DNA of 64,000 nucleotides from Acholeplasmataceae bacterium UBA5769 (GCA_002418725.1 DIER01000013.1:55831-119830); one strand, 5' to 3'. Counted from the first letter of the stretch, positions 18,728-27,575 are shown. Notes: generated by a model not told the origin, from the letters alone. Made by a program: numbers and translations.

Positions 18728-18755
18728 TTGCATCTATCCATATCTGTGTTAAAAT
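18728..18755 (+). promoter_or_regulatory. promoter of riboswitch-controlled exchanger
   Basis: TTGCAT (18728-18733), 16-base spacer ending TGt, TAAAAT (18750-18755). The expected start (~18762) coincides with the first base of the aptamer. Confidence 0.75.
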
Positions 18756-18761
18756 GTTTTT

Positions 18762-18875
18762 GAAGGGGAGTAGTTTCCCAATAATCAATCGTCAAGACGG
18801 CATAAAGCCCGGTTGATTTCAAGCAGAGCTTGTAACAAGACCTTCAAGACTTTTTTAGTCTCGAGGGCTTTTTTT
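18762..18875 (+). promoter_or_regulatory. yybP-ykoY (Mn2+) riboswitch with terminator
   Basis: The leader begins GAAGGGGAGTAG and ends the aptamer with AACAAGACCTTC, the two conserved strands of the yybP-ykoY family, known to sense Mn2+. P1 is GAAGG (18762-18766) with CCTTC (18841-18845). The same CCTTC strand starts a terminator (18841-18850 with 18857-18866, one mismatch) followed by a T-run. Aptamer closure and the terminator are thus mutually exclusive, which predicts an ON switch: Mn2+ bound, gene expressed. It controls the CaCA exchanger at 18890. Confidence 0.88.
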
Positions 18876-18889
18876 GAAAGGATGTTTCT

Positions 18890-19882
18890 ATGGAACATGT
18901 CATGAATTTTGGACTACTTATCATTGGGTTTCTATTCCTTGTCAAAGGTGCTGATTTTTTTGTTTCTTCTTCGAGTTCTATCGCGAGAAAATTTCATGTT
19001 TCACCGCTAGTGATCGGTTTAACGCTTGTAGCTTTTGGAACATCTTTACCAGAACTTGCAGTGAGTTTTGTCGCATCATTAACCGTAGCTCCTGGCGCTA
19101 CTGCAGATATTGCGATGGGAAATGTGGTTGGATCAAATATCGTGAATATCACGCTTATTTTAGGTTTAACCGCTCTGGCTAGACCGATAAAAGTCTCACA
19201 AACGATGCACCAAAAAGAATTTCCATACCTTATTTTTTCAACTGTCTTGACCCTTGTTTTTTCAATACTTTTTCAAAGTGATTCTCGCATCGTTTGGTGG
19301 GAAGCCATGCTTCTACTCTTATCTTTCGTTGGTTATGTAGTTTTAATGATAAAAACCGGTCAGAAAACGGATGATTTAAACACCATTCCCTTACTTAACA
19401 TGAAAAAAGCTATGCTGATTTTGACCTTGGGTATTGCTGGCGTCTCCATCGGTGGTTATATGGTCACTGAAGGTGCGAAAAACATCGCGACAAGCATTCT
19501 TGTTGATCTCTTTTTGATGACTGAAACCAAAGCGATCACCCTTGTTGGATTATCGATCGTTGCTATTGGTACCTCACTGCCTGAAATGGTAACCTCCATT
19601 GTAGCAGCTAAAAAGGGAGAAAACGAAATTGCTTTTGGTAATTTGGTTGGATCAAACATCTTCAACGTTCTCTTTATCTTAGGCTTATCTGGCATCGTCA
19701 CACCTTTAGGTATTAATGCTGATGTCATTATTGATCTTTGGATTATGCTAGGCATTACTCTTCTTGCTGTATTCCTTTCAGTAACCAAAGGTATCGTCAG
19801 TAAAAAAGAAGGTTTTTTACTCGTCTTCATCTATACAACATACTTCATCTATATTGTCTTAAGAGCACTTGCTATCGTATAA
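18890..19882 (+). CDS. CaCA-family cation exchanger, Mn2+-switch controlled
   Basis: 330 residues with about ten membrane helices in two inverted halves. The alpha repeats are visible: GTSLPELAVSF with GNVVGSNIVNITLILG in the first half, and GTSLPEMVTS with GNLVGSNIFNVLFILG in the second. This is the YrbG-like Ca2+/Na+ (or H+) exchanger architecture. The riboswitch immediately upstream suggests Mn2+ export as its physiological job (inference). It shares length and most motifs with the paralogue at 22800. The SD is aaagga before ATG 18890. Confidence 0.88.
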   Translation: MEHVMNFGLLIIGFLFLVKGADFFVSSSSSIARKFHVSPLVIGLTLVAFGTSLPELAVSFVASLTVAPGATADIAMGNVVGSNIVNITLILGLTALARPIKVSQTMHQKEFPYLIFSTVLTLVFSILFQSDSRIVWWEAMLLLLSFVGYVVLMIKTGQKTDDLNTIPLLNMKKAMLILTLGIAGVSIGGYMVTEGAKNIATSILVDLFLMTETKAITLVGLSIVAIGTSLPEMVTSIVAAKKGENEIAFGNLVGSNIFNVLFILGLSGIVTPLGINADVIIDLWIMLGITLLAVFLSVTKGIVSKKEGFLLVFIYTTYFIYIVLRALAIV

Positions 19883-19912
19883 AAAAATAGAACCCTTTAG
19901 GTCCTATTCTAT
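19881..19912. terminator. weak bidirectional terminator
   Basis: AATAG-a-ACC (19886-19894) with GGT-c-CTATT (19900-19908). The minus-strand side is followed by seven Ts. The CTA at 19904-19906 is the minus gene's stop, inside the stem. Confidence 0.6.
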
Positions 19913-21169
19913 CATTTCATTCAATTCGGGTTCTAGGTTAACAACATGTATGTTAACTTCTAGAACTCTTTTTGTATCTGCACCGGTGACAACCACTTTC
20001 ACGTTTTTGAATATAAAGGATTCACCAATCATTGGAATTTTGCCCAATTCATCTTGAACCCAACCGTTCACCGTTACGTAATCCATCTGATCATCAATCT
20101 CCAAGATCTCAAATAAATCTTCTAAATCAGCGGTACCTTTAACCTTATATGTATACTCATCAATTTGGGTGATTTGTTCAACAATTTCATCATGTTCATC
20201 CCAAATATCTCCGACGATTTCTTCTAAAATATCTTCCATTGTGACGATGCCTACCGTACCACCAAACTCATCTTTAACAATAGCCATATGCGCTTTATTC
20301 TCTTGAAGTAATTCTAAAAGATGAGACACTTTCATGTATTCAGTAACGAATACCGGTGGCTTTATAATGCTATCAAGTGTGTCTTTTTCTAGCACCACAC
20401 GGTTATAAAAGTCTTTATGGTTAATGATACCAACAATGTTATCGATGGATCCTTGATAAACCGGTAATCTTGAATACCCACTGTGTTTAAAGGTATGTAT
20501 AATACGTTTGATGTCTTCACCCATAGGAACTGCAACCACATTGACGCGAGGTGTAAAAATTTCTTCAATCTTAAGGTCATCAAAATCGATGACGTTACGG
20601 ATTAAGTCACCCTCATTTTCGTTAATACCGCCTTCTTGTTGGACCTCAGATACATAGGTGAGCAGTTCATCTTCTGTGATGGATGGTCCTTCTTCTTCCT
20701 TAATGCTTCGGTTGATCAATTTTTGGATGCCTGCAAAAACAATGGCAATCGGATAAAGGACCCAAATAAAGAATTGTAGAGATGGTGTGATCGCCATTGC
20801 AAATCTTTCAGGCATTCTTTTCGCAATGCTCTTAGGTGCAATTTCACCAAATATCAAAACGAGAATCGTCATGACAGCCGTTGATATGGTCACCCCGTAA
20901 TCACCCCAATAACGAACAAAAATCACCGTTGCTAGCGATGCAGAAAGAATATTGACAATGTTGTTTCCGACGAGAATCGTCGTTAAAATACGGTCAAAAT
21001 CTTCAGATAAAGTGAGCGTATGTTTAGCTCTTTTATGACCGTTTTGCACTAAATTTTTAAGCTTAATTGGATTCAATGAAGAAAACGCAATTTCTGTCGC
21101 AGAAAAAAACGCTGACAATAAAATCAGTAATGCAATCACACTTATATATATATATACGTCTTCGCCCAT
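19904..21169 (-). CDS. CNNM/CorC (HlyC)-type membrane protein 1
   Basis: 421 residues: an N-terminal DUF21/CNNM membrane domain (~1-170, four hydrophobic segments, including SAFFSATEIAFSS), a CBS-domain pair (~190-320, with MVPMGED- and MAIVKDEFGGTVGIVTMEDILEEIVG-type motifs), and a C-terminal HlyC/CorC domain. Family members act in Mg2+ or other divalent-metal homeostasis, probably as transporters or regulators; hemolysin naming is historical. It lies 3 bp behind its paralogue and shares its promoter and leader. Confidence 0.88.
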   Translation of the reverse strand: MGEDVYIYISVIALLILLSAFFSATEIAFSSLNPIKLKNLVQNGHKRAKHTLTLSEDFDRILTTILVGNNIVNILSASLATVIFVRYWGDYGVTISTAVMTILVLIFGEIAPKSIAKRMPERFAMAITPSLQFFIWVLYPIAIVFAGIQKLINRSIKEEEGPSITEDELLTYVSEVQQEGGINENEGDLIRNVIDFDDLKIEEIFTPRVNVVAVPMGEDIKRIIHTFKHSGYSRLPVYQGSIDNIVGIINHKDFYNRVVLEKDTLDSIIKPPVFVTEYMKVSHLLELLQENKAHMAIVKDEFGGTVGIVTMEDILEEIVGDIWDEHDEIVEQITQIDEYTYKVKGTADLEDLFEILEIDDQMDYVTVNGWVQDELGKIPMIGESFIFKNVKVVVTGADTKRVLEVNIHVVNLEPELNEMIE

Positions 21170-21172
21170 GGA

Positions 21173-22486
21173 TTAATCTTCCTTTTCGTTTTCACCATCA
21201 TTGATACTCTCTTGTTTGGTGACACGAACCTTTGTAATAATTTTATTCTCAATAGCCATGATTTCAAACGTGAAACCATGGTGATGAATCGAAACCTCTT
21301 CACCTTCATCAGGGAAGCGTCCCAATTGTCCTAAAATAAACCCAGATAATGTATCGTAATCTTCAACAGGAAGATTCGCTTCTAAAATATCTTCAACATC
21401 ATTGATGCTTGTTAGACCATCAATTTCATATTGATTGTCACCAATCTGTTTGACTGCCTCTTCATCTTCATCATATTCATCAGAAATATTTCCGACGATT
21501 TCCTCGATTAAATCTTCGATAGTTACAATCCCTGCAGTTCCACCATATTCATCTAATACAACAGCGATATGATTTTTTTGTTTTTGCATTTCTCTAAATA
21601 ATTCTGCAGTTTTCTTTGATTCTGGAACGAAATAAGGTGGTCTAATCATCGATTTAAGGCTAAACTTCTCTTCTGGTCGATCCAAATATTTAAGTAAATC
21701 TTTCACATGCATGGTTCCAACAATATGGTCGATACTACCTTCATATACGGGATAACGTGTGTACTGTTCTTTTTGAATAAATTCTATGATTTGTGCACGC
21801 GTTGACTTGATGTTTAGTGCAGAAATTTCAGTACGATGTGTCATAATTTCATCAACGGATGTATCAGAAAAGTCAAAGATGTTTTGAATCATTTCGCCTT
21901 CTTCTTCGTCAATCGAACCCGTTTTACTACTTTCTTCAACAATCGTTCTGATTTCTTCTTCAGTAACCATTCGGTCACCTTCATGTGATTTTAAACCAAA
22001 AAGACGGCCCATTAAGGATGATAACACCCCAAAAATCCATAACATAGGCGTAAACACCCAAGTGATCACTAAAACAAAACCGATGGTGCCATACGCAAAC
22101 TTTTCAGGATATTTGTTTGCAAGTCTTCTTGGTATGAGCATACCAAAAACCATATGAAACACCAATAGTAAGAACGTGATGATCAAGATTACCAAGGGCT
22201 TCACAATCCATAAAGAAGATTGAAACCATAAAACAACACCATTGCTAAAGGTATCTAAAGCGATTGCACCGTTAATGATGGCGGCAAGCAAAATCACGGT
22301 TTGTAGTGTCGTTTGATAAGGTTTTGGATTTTTTTCGAAAATCATGACTCGTTTAGCTTGTTTGATGCCTGCTTCTGCGTCATCTTGAACCTTCGCGTCA
22401 CTGATCGATATAAGTGATGCATCACTTGTCACACAGATTGCTGACAAAAAAATCAGTAAAATCATGACGATAATGGCTGTTAGCAT
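21173..22486 (-). CDS. CNNM/CorC (HlyC)-type membrane protein 2
   Basis: 437 residues with the same architecture as the next gene: DUF21 domain (~1-170; the motif here is SAICVTSDASLISI, without the usual E-x-A), a CBS pair with IAVVLDEYGGTAGIVTIEDL, a HlyC/CorC domain and an acidic tail. The departure from the common S-x-x-E-x-A in the first helix distinguishes it from paralogue 1 and may alter ion handling. First gene of the pair; SD aggtga before ATG 22486. It is preceded by a terminator-bearing leader. Confidence 0.88.
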   Translation of the reverse strand: MLTAIIVMILLIFLSAICVTSDASLISISDAKVQDDAEAGIKQAKRVMIFEKNPKPYQTTLQTVILLAAIINGAIALDTFSNGVVLWFQSSLWIVKPLVILIITFLLLVFHMVFGMLIPRRLANKYPEKFAYGTIGFVLVITWVFTPMLWIFGVLSSLMGRLFGLKSHEGDRMVTEEEIRTIVEESSKTGSIDEEEGEMIQNIFDFSDTSVDEIMTHRTEISALNIKSTRAQIIEFIQKEQYTRYPVYEGSIDHIVGTMHVKDLLKYLDRPEEKFSLKSMIRPPYFVPESKKTAELFREMQKQKNHIAVVLDEYGGTAGIVTIEDLIEEIVGNISDEYDEDEEAVKQIGDNQYEIDGLTSINDVEDILEANLPVEDYDTLSGFILGQLGRFPDEGEEVSIHHHGFTFEIMAIENKIITKVRVTKQESINDGENEKED

Positions 22487-22500
22487 GATCTCACCTCGTT

Positions 22501-22624
22501 ATAACAAAAAAAGACACCAAAAAAAGCGAGATGCTTGATATCTTTGAGTTCCTCATATGTCGGATCGTCGATCCTACTACTGCTTTCTTCCATTCCTTAC
22601 ATTTTCCTCCATCTAGGATGTACT
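22501..22624 (-). promoter_or_regulatory. orphan leader RNA with attenuator, upstream of CorC pair
   Basis: The ~125-base leader from the predicted start near 22624 ends with a terminator: GATATCA with TGGTGTC (22542-22536 and 22519-22513, with G-T pairs) enclosing AAGC/GCTT, then a T-run. Upstream, ATCCTA can pair with a later TAGGAT, while GGATC-gac-GATCC forms a competing hairpin. Alternative pairings before a terminator are riboswitch-like. It does not match the M-box, yybP-ykoY, fluoride or T-box consensus that I can recall. A metal ligand is inferred from the genes only. Confidence 0.5.
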
Positions 22625-22630
22625 ATCAAT

Positions 22631-22659
22631 ATCATATATGATTTTCATATAAAAGTCAA
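22631..22659 (-). promoter_or_regulatory. sigma-A promoter of CorC pair
   Basis: Minus strand: TTGACT (22659-22654), 17-base spacer, TATGAT (22636-22631). Confidence 0.8.
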
Positions 22660-22721
22660 TATGTGGAGCCTGTCTCCCCATTTCTTTACACACTTCATCT
22701 TGTAAAAAAGACGACATTTTA

Positions 22722-22765
22722 TGTTACAATAGATAAGTATAAAGTGTCATCCGTTTAACGACACT
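22722..22765 (+). promoter_or_regulatory. promoter and short hairpin leader of second exchanger
   Basis: Extended -10 TG-t-TACAAT (22722-22730). The short leader has AGTGTC (22743-22748) pairing with GACACT (22760-22765) and no terminator or metal aptamer. The rest of this 313-base intergenic region holds the divergent CorC promoter and leader. Confidence 0.5.
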
Positions 22766-22799
22766 CCCCTTCATATCAAAGAAAGAAAAGGTCATATTT

Positions 22800-23792
22800 A
22801 TGCAAACAATACTTCACATTTTGATGTTACTCGTAGGATTCGTATGTTTGATTAAAGGAGCAGACTTTTTTATTGTCTCTTCTTCATCGATTGCCAGAAA
22901 GTTTCATGTTTCTCCCCTCATCATCGGTCTCACCTTAGTTGCTTTTGGAACATCGCTTCCTGAACTTGCGGTGAGTTTTGCTGCTTCAATCTCTGCCAAA
23001 GCCCAAGGAACAACTGCTGATATCGCCATGGGGAATGTGATTGGATCAAACGTTGCAAACATCACCCTTATCTTAGGTATGTCTGCGCTTTTTATGCCTG
23101 TTTTAGTTAAAAAATCGATGAACAAACGTGAATTACCCTTCGTTATGATCATTTCCATCTTGATTGCTGTGCTTGCAAATTTCTTTTCCCAAGACCAAAT
23201 CGTTTGGTGGGAATCTTTCATTCTTCTGCTTTTCTTTGGTTTCTACATGTACATGATGTTTAGAAGCCATAAAGACGGTGAAGAAAACTTAGAGGTTCAT
23301 GTGGTTGACATGAAAAAAGCAATTTTTCTTCTCATTGTTGGCATTGCTGGTGTCTCATTTGGTGGTTGGCTAGTCACTGAGGGGGCTGAATATATCGCCA
23401 TTGAGCTTTTAGTCTCAGCATTTAACATGGGAATCTCTAAAGCGACCACACTGGTAGGTCTTTCTGTCGTTGCTTTAGGCACGTCACTGCCTGAACTTGT
23501 AACTTCTGTCATGGCAGCCAAAAAAGGTGAAAACGAAATTGCATTAGGCAATGTTTTAGGCTCTAACGTCTTCAATACACTATTCATCGTTGGTTTATCA
23601 GGTTTAGTAGTACCACTTGGGATCAATCAAGATGTAAAACTAGACTCTATCCTTTTAATCGGCATCACTGCCATCGTTGTTTTATTTGCGATAACCAAAC
23701 AAACCATTTCCAAGCGAGAAGGTGCAATCTTAGTATTTATCTATGTTTCTTATATCACCTATATCATATTAAGAGCACTTGGTATATTATAA
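22800..23792 (+). CDS. CaCA-family cation exchanger, paralogue
   Basis: 330 residues, the same length as the exchanger at 18890 and clearly homologous along its whole length. It has identical alpha-repeat motifs (GTSLPELAVSF, GNVIGSNVANITLILG; GTSLPELVTS, GNVLGSNVFNTLFIVG) and about ten membrane helices. It is a Ca2+/cation antiporter in the plasma membrane. Unlike its paralogue it has no Mn2+ riboswitch, suggesting a different ion or constitutive role (inference). The start ATG follows aaaggtcatattt. Confidence 0.87.
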   Translation: MQTILHILMLLVGFVCLIKGADFFIVSSSSIARKFHVSPLIIGLTLVAFGTSLPELAVSFAASISAKAQGTTADIAMGNVIGSNVANITLILGMSALFMPVLVKKSMNKRELPFVMIISILIAVLANFFSQDQIVWWESFILLLFFGFYMYMMFRSHKDGEENLEVHVVDMKKAIFLLIVGIAGVSFGGWLVTEGAEYIAIELLVSAFNMGISKATTLVGLSVVALGTSLPELVTSVMAAKKGENEIALGNVLGSNVFNTLFIVGLSGLVVPLGINQDVKLDSILLIGITAIVVLFAITKQTISKREGAILVFIYVSYITYIILRALGIL

Positions 23793-23810
23793 AAAAAGCC
23801 CTAAGGCTTT
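23788..23810 (-). terminator. terminator, mainly for minus-strand hydrolase
   Basis: AAAGCC (23795-23800), loop ctaa holding the minus stop codon, GGCTTT (23805-23810); seven Ts follow on the minus strand. Confidence 0.85.
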
Positions 23811-24460
23811 GTAAAAAAATTCATACACAAAGGATACACATCATCACGATGGACGATATAGTCTTCGTGATGTTTTTCTTTCATCACGACGAGTTTTGCA
23901 TCATGGATATGTCTCACGATAGCTTTTGTATGTCTTTTTGAAATCACATCGTGTTCCCCGACAACAACCATCACACTTGCTTTGATTTTCTCTAAGTCTT
24001 TAAACCGGTAATTTGGTTCTTCAATCATCAGTTTAAAGAGTGGATCCTGTGTTTTTTGATAGACCTTCAACCAAGCTTCTCTCACTGGTTTTACAATCCC
24101 TTTTGTGTGAATGTTCGCTCCTAAAACCATCACCTGACTGAAAAGGTCTGGGTAAGTATAAGCCAAATGTAGTCCTATGATGCCGCCATCACTAAAGCCA
24201 ATGAATCCTGGTTGATCAAGCTTAAAATGTTCAATCACGCCATAAACATCCTGCGCCATCACATCGTAATGCAGATCATGTGAAAACTCAGATTTCCCAT
24301 GACTTCGACTATCCATCACATAGCACGTAAAATTTTCTTTTAACTTTTCAACTAACGTATCGAAAATGGTGTGATCTTCACCGTTACCATGAACAAAAAC
24401 GAGAGGTTTTCCTCTTCCAACAACGTCGACATAGATATGAATTCCATTGACATAAACCAT
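23801..24460 (-). CDS. alpha/beta hydrolase
   Basis: 219 residues. Motifs: FVHGNGEDHT (oxyanion hole), the SRSHGKSEF loop, nucleophile elbow GFSDGGIIG, acid in VVGEHDVIS, and His in KEKHHEDYIVH. A small cytosolic esterase or peptidase-like enzyme of unknown substrate. An open frame extends upstream to 24688, but that part lies within RNase P RNA. The start is therefore ATG 24460 behind GGTGATAAAG, directly after the rnpB terminator. Confidence 0.8.
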   Translation of the reverse strand: MVYVNGIHIYVDVVGRGKPLVFVHGNGEDHTIFDTLVEKLKENFTCYVMDSRSHGKSEFSHDLHYDVMAQDVYGVIEHFKLDQPGFIGFSDGGIIGLHLAYTYPDLFSQVMVLGANIHTKGIVKPVREAWLKVYQKTQDPLFKLMIEEPNYRFKDLEKIKASVMVVVGEHDVISKRHTKAIVRHIHDAKLVVMKEKHHEDYIVHRDDVYPLCMNFFTKP

Positions 24461-24473
24461 CTTTATCACCCTA

Positions 24474-24496
24474 GATAAAAGGTCCCAAAAGGGACC
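24474..24496 (-). terminator. rnpB terminator
   Basis: GGTCCC (24496-24491 on the minus strand), loop TTTT, GGGACC, then TTTTATC. Confidence 0.9.
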
Positions 24497-24502
24497 TAAA
24501 AT

Positions 24503-24855
24503 TGCCAATGTGCATAAGCCATGTTCTGTAGCCTCTTTCGAGGTGTGACCATTTATCTCTACTTTTGTAGCATGAACGCACTTATCATTCGCTTGTTCAC
24601 GTGCCCCTACCAAATTTTGGGTTGCTAGCTTGAGGGGTTTACCGCGTTTCATCCCTTTGTTTCCAAAGGGCTCGTCTCTGTGGCACATTACGTCTAGAGC
24701 ATAGTTTCCCTTAGCTCATTGATCGCCGTTACGTAAGATGAACTTACGTACCCTAGGTTATGTTTTCCCTAGGCACAAACACTACATCCATCACAGGTTG
24801 TGCTAGCATGGACTTTCCTAACCATCATCGATGGCTCGGTCACCTTCCATTGACA
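24503..24855 (-). ncRNA. rnpB: RNase P RNA, type B
   Basis: Catalytic RNA that trims the 5' leader of tRNA precursors. On the minus strand the conserved blocks appear in order: GGAAAGTCCATGC (near 24817), ACAGAGACGAG, GAAACGCGGTAAACCCC, AACCCAAATTTTGGTAGGGG and ACAGAACATGGCTTA. The ends pair as P1 (TGTCAATG at 24855-24848 with CATTGGCA at 24510-24503), giving ~353 nt. Layout is of the Bacillus (B) type. Boundaries are from P1 and may be off by a few bases. It has its own promoter and terminator. Confidence 0.95.
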
Positions 24856-24860
24856 CAAGC

Positions 24861-24869
24861 ATTATATCA
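24861..24869 (-). promoter_or_regulatory. extended -10 promoter of rnpB
   Basis: TGA-TATAAT on the minus strand, ending about six bases before the mapped 5' end of P1; no clear -35. Confidence 0.65.
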
Positions 24870-24910
24870 TATCTGTTCTTCATTTATCCATCTTTTTCTT
24901 CTCTGACAAA

Positions 24911-24935
24911 ACAAAAAAGAGGATTTCTCCTCTTT
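24911..24935 (-). terminator. pnp terminator
   Basis: AAAGAGGA (minus, 24935-24928), loop gaaa, TCCTCTTT, then six Ts; two bases after the pnp stop. Confidence 0.9.
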
Positions 24936-24937
24936 CG

Positions 24938-27073
24938 TTATGATTTAGTAACTAATGCATCCTTACGGGATAAATCGATACGTCCTTTGTCATCAATACC
25001 AATGCACTTCACGAGAATAATATCGCCTAAAGAGACAACGTCTTCAACTTTTTCAACTCTTTCTTTCGCGAGTTTAGAAATATGAACGAGTCCTTCAGTA
25101 CCTGGCCAAAGTTCTACGAAACAACCAAATTTCTCGATACGAGCAACTTTACCTTCGTAAATTTCACCCACTTTAGCTTCCTTAACAAGGACTAAAATGC
25201 GTTCAGCAGCAGCATGAATCCACTTGGTTTCATTGTGCATCAAGAAGACACGACCATCTTGTTCAATATCAATCTTCACTTGATTGTTGTCTTCAATGAT
25301 TTGGCTAATGATCTTACCACCTGCTCCTATCACATCTCTAATCTTGTCAGGGTTGATACGAATCATCATGACTTTTGGTGCATACTGCGATAAGTCACTT
25401 CTTACTGCAGGAATGGTTTCAAGCATGTGATCTAAGATGTGTAAACGTCCAATACGAGCTTGTTCTAATGCTTCTCTTAAAATCTCTTCTGTGATACCAG
25501 AAATCTTAATATCCATCTGTAAAGCTGTGATACCATCTTTGGTACCAGCAACCTTAAAGTCCATATCGCCTTCATGGTCTTCCATACCTTGAATATCGGA
25601 TAAAACTGCATAATGACTGCCATCCATGATTAAGCCCATCGCGATACCAGCTACGGGTGCTTTAATGGGGACACCTGCAGCCATTAAGGCCATGGTGCCT
25701 GCACAAATGGTTGCTTGTGAGGATGAACCGTTAGACTCTAAAATTTCAGAGACAACACGAATGGTATAAGGGAACTCTTCTTCGTTAGGAAGAACTTGGA
25801 GTAACGCTCTTTCACCGAGGGCACCGTGACCGATTTCTCTACGTCCTGGTCCACCATAACGTCCTGTTTCTCCGACAGAGAAAGGTGGGAAGTTGTAGTG
25901 AAGCATGAAACGCTTCGATTCTTCGAGTCCAAGACCATCGATGATTTGGTTTTCACCTAAGGCTCCTAAGGTTACTACGCCTAAAGCTTGCGTTTGACCA
26001 CGGGTAAAGAGGGAAGAACCATGTGTTCTTGGTAAGACGTCAACTCTTGAAGATAAGGGGCGAATTTCATCAACCTTACGTCCATCAGGGCGTACTTTAT
26101 CTTGGGTAATTAAACGTCTTAATTCTTGGGTTACAATACCTTCAACAATGGTTTTCACTTGTGATAGGTAATCTTTTTGTGCTTGTTCATCAAAGAACTT
26201 AATGCCTTCAATTTCTCTAATGAATGATGTTTTAGAGAAATGCTCAATCGTTTCATTCGTTAAATCGTCAATGGCTTGATAACGTTCTAGCTTATCAAAG
26301 ATTGAAACAGCTTTAACCATACGATCTTTAACAAATGCTTCGACTTGTTTTTTGACTTCAGCATCAATCGCTTTTACTTCATAATCCATTTTAACCACAG
26401 GATTTTCATCTTGGATGGTTTGAATGAATGCGACTAGCTTCTTAATTTCTGCATGTGCAAACATGATCGCTTGTAACATTTCTTCTTCTGACACTTGTTT
26501 CGCACCAGCTTCAACCATGTTAATCGCATCTTTTGTTCCTGCAACGGTTAGTTCAATGTCTGAAGCAGCCTGTTGAGCAACGGTTGGGTTAACGATGAGT
26601 TCACCGTTTACGCGACCCACTTGAACACCAGCAACGGGTCCATTAAATGGAATGTTTGAAATACCTAAGACAATCGATGATCCAATCAATGATGCAATCT
26701 CTGTGGTACAATCTGGGTCACTCGATAAAACGGTATTCACGATTTGCACTTCGTTTTTAAATCCTTCAGGGAACAATGGACGAAGTGGACGGTCAATGAG
26801 TCTTGAGGTCAATGTTTCGTGTTCAGACGGACGACCTTCTCTTCTTAAGAATCCACCTGGAATTTTTCCTGCTGCGTAAAGCTTCTCTTGATATAAAACC
26901 ATGAGGGGAAAGAAATCTTGAGTTGAAGCTTCATTTTTCGCTGTAACAACACTTAATACTGTAGAGTCACCGTAGGTGATCATGGCTGATCCAGCAGCTT
27001 GCTTGGCAACCTCACCTATTTCAACGCGTAGTACTCTACCACCAAGCGTCGTTTCATAAATCTTTTTTTGCAT
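24938..27073 (-). CDS. pnp: polynucleotide phosphorylase
   Basis: 711 residues, the usual length. Two RNase PH domains (~1-220 and ~310-545) flank an alpha-helical linker, then a KH domain ([18 protein letters not shown]) and an S1 domain ([21 protein letters not shown]). It degrades RNA 3'-5' with phosphate, with RNase J and others in RNA turnover. Active-site stretches such as [14 protein letters not shown] are intact. It follows rpsO in the conserved rpsO-pnp order but has its own probable promoter; SD aaggag before ATG 27073. Confidence 0.97.
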   Translation of the reverse strand: MQKKIYETTLGGRVLRVEIGEVAKQAAGSAMITYGDSTVLSVVTAKNEASTQDFFPLMVLYQEKLYAAGKIPGGFLRREGRPSEHETLTSRLIDRPLRPLFPEGFKNEVQIVNTVLSSDPDCTTEIASLIGSSIVLGISNIPFNGPVAGVQVGRVNGELIVNPTVAQQAASDIELTVAGTKDAINMVEAGAKQVSEEEMLQAIMFAHAEIKKLVAFIQTIQDENPVVKMDYEVKAIDAEVKKQVEAFVKDRMVKAVSIFDKLERYQAIDDLTNETIEHFSKTSFIREIEGIKFFDEQAQKDYLSQVKTIVEGIVTQELRRLITQDKVRPDGRKVDEIRPLSSRVDVLPRTHGSSLFTRGQTQALGVVTLGALGENQIIDGLGLEESKRFMLHYNFPPFSVGETGRYGGPGRREIGHGALGERALLQVLPNEEEFPYTIRVVSEILESNGSSSQATICAGTMALMAAGVPIKAPVAGIAMGLIMDGSHYAVLSDIQGMEDHEGDMDFKVAGTKDGITALQMDIKISGITEEILREALEQARIGRLHILDHMLETIPAVRSDLSQYAPKVMMIRINPDKIRDVIGAGGKIISQIIEDNNQVKIDIEQDGRVFLMHNETKWIHAAAERILVLVKEAKVGEIYEGKVARIEKFGCFVELWPGTEGLVHISKLAKERVEKVEDVVSLGDIILVKCIGIDDKGRIDLSRKDALVTKS

Positions 27074-27127
27074 GATATAAAATCTCCTTCATTTTATATG
27101 TCTATTTTTCTATTCATAGCCTTACTC

Positions 27128-27136
27128 ATGATACCA
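27128..27136 (-). promoter_or_regulatory. probable pnp promoter (extended -10)
   Basis: TGG-TATCAT on the minus strand, ~55 bases before the pnp start; no clear -35. Confidence 0.4.
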
Positions 27137-27171
27137 CAAAATCGAGTGAAAGTATAGAAATTCAACAAAAC

Positions 27172-27201
27172 ATAAAAAAAAGGTGCTTTCGCGACCTTTT
27201 T
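27172..27201 (-). terminator. rpsO terminator
   Basis: AAAGGT-c-GC, GAAA tetraloop, GC-ACCTTT, then a T-run on the minus strand; the hairpin starts at the rpsO stop codon. Confidence 0.88.
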
Positions 27202-27469
27202 AGCGACGGATACCTAATTTTTGAATGAGTGTTTGGTAACGTGTAACGTCTTGATTACGCAAGTAATTGAGTAAACGACGTCTTTGACCAATCATCAAAT
27301 AGAGACCACGACGTGAATGGAAATCATGTGCGTGTACTTGAAGGTGTTGGTTTAACTGATTGATTTGTTCAGTTAGAACTGCAACTTGGACTTCAGGAGA
27401 TCCTGTGTCGCCTTCTTTTGTAGCGTACGCTTTGATAATTTCATTCTTCTTTTCTTTTGACAGTGCCAT
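27200..27469 (-). CDS. rpsO: ribosomal protein S15
   Basis: 89 residues, full length. It contains [20 protein letters not shown] and the [20 protein letters not shown] rRNA-binding stretch. It is a primary 16S rRNA binder in the small-subunit platform. Its own promoter precedes a ~60-base leader with a GGCG/CGCC-closed fold that could mediate autoregulation. Confidence 0.98.
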   Translation of the reverse strand: MALSKEKKNEIIKAYATKEGDTGSPEVQVAVLTEQINQLNQHLQVHAHDFHSRRGLYLMIGQRRRLLNYLRNQDVTRYQTLIQKLGIRR

Positions 27470-27507
27470 GTTTCATTATCCTTTCTCGTATAACTAAAGA
27501 CAGGGTT

Positions 27508-27566
27508 GGCGTTCCGCTATCCTTGTTACCGCCTTTTTATTGTAGCATTTTTAAGAAAAAATGCAA
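27508..27566 (-). promoter_or_regulatory. rpsO promoter and possible S15 leader
   Basis: Minus strand: TTGCAT (27566-27561), 16-base spacer, TACAAT (27544-27539). The spacer and -35 form an inverted repeat (GCATTTTT with AAAAATGC). The transcript then starts near a GGCG (27533-27530) that pairs with CGCC (27511-27508). S15 leaders are known autoregulatory elements; assignment here is structural inference. Confidence 0.6.
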
Positions 27567-27575
27567 GAAAAATCA

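Noticed and set aside
19456..19830. 124-codon minus-strand frame in the first exchanger
   Set aside because: Shadow of the exchanger on the other strand; no family features.
22764..22772. CTCCCCTTC, complement of the riboswitch GAAGGGGAG
   Set aside because: No second conserved strand on either strand nearby, so not a second yybP-ykoY element; probably chance.
24461..24688. N-terminal extension of the hydrolase
   Set aside because: It lies mostly within RNase P RNA and its terminator; the open frame is accidental.
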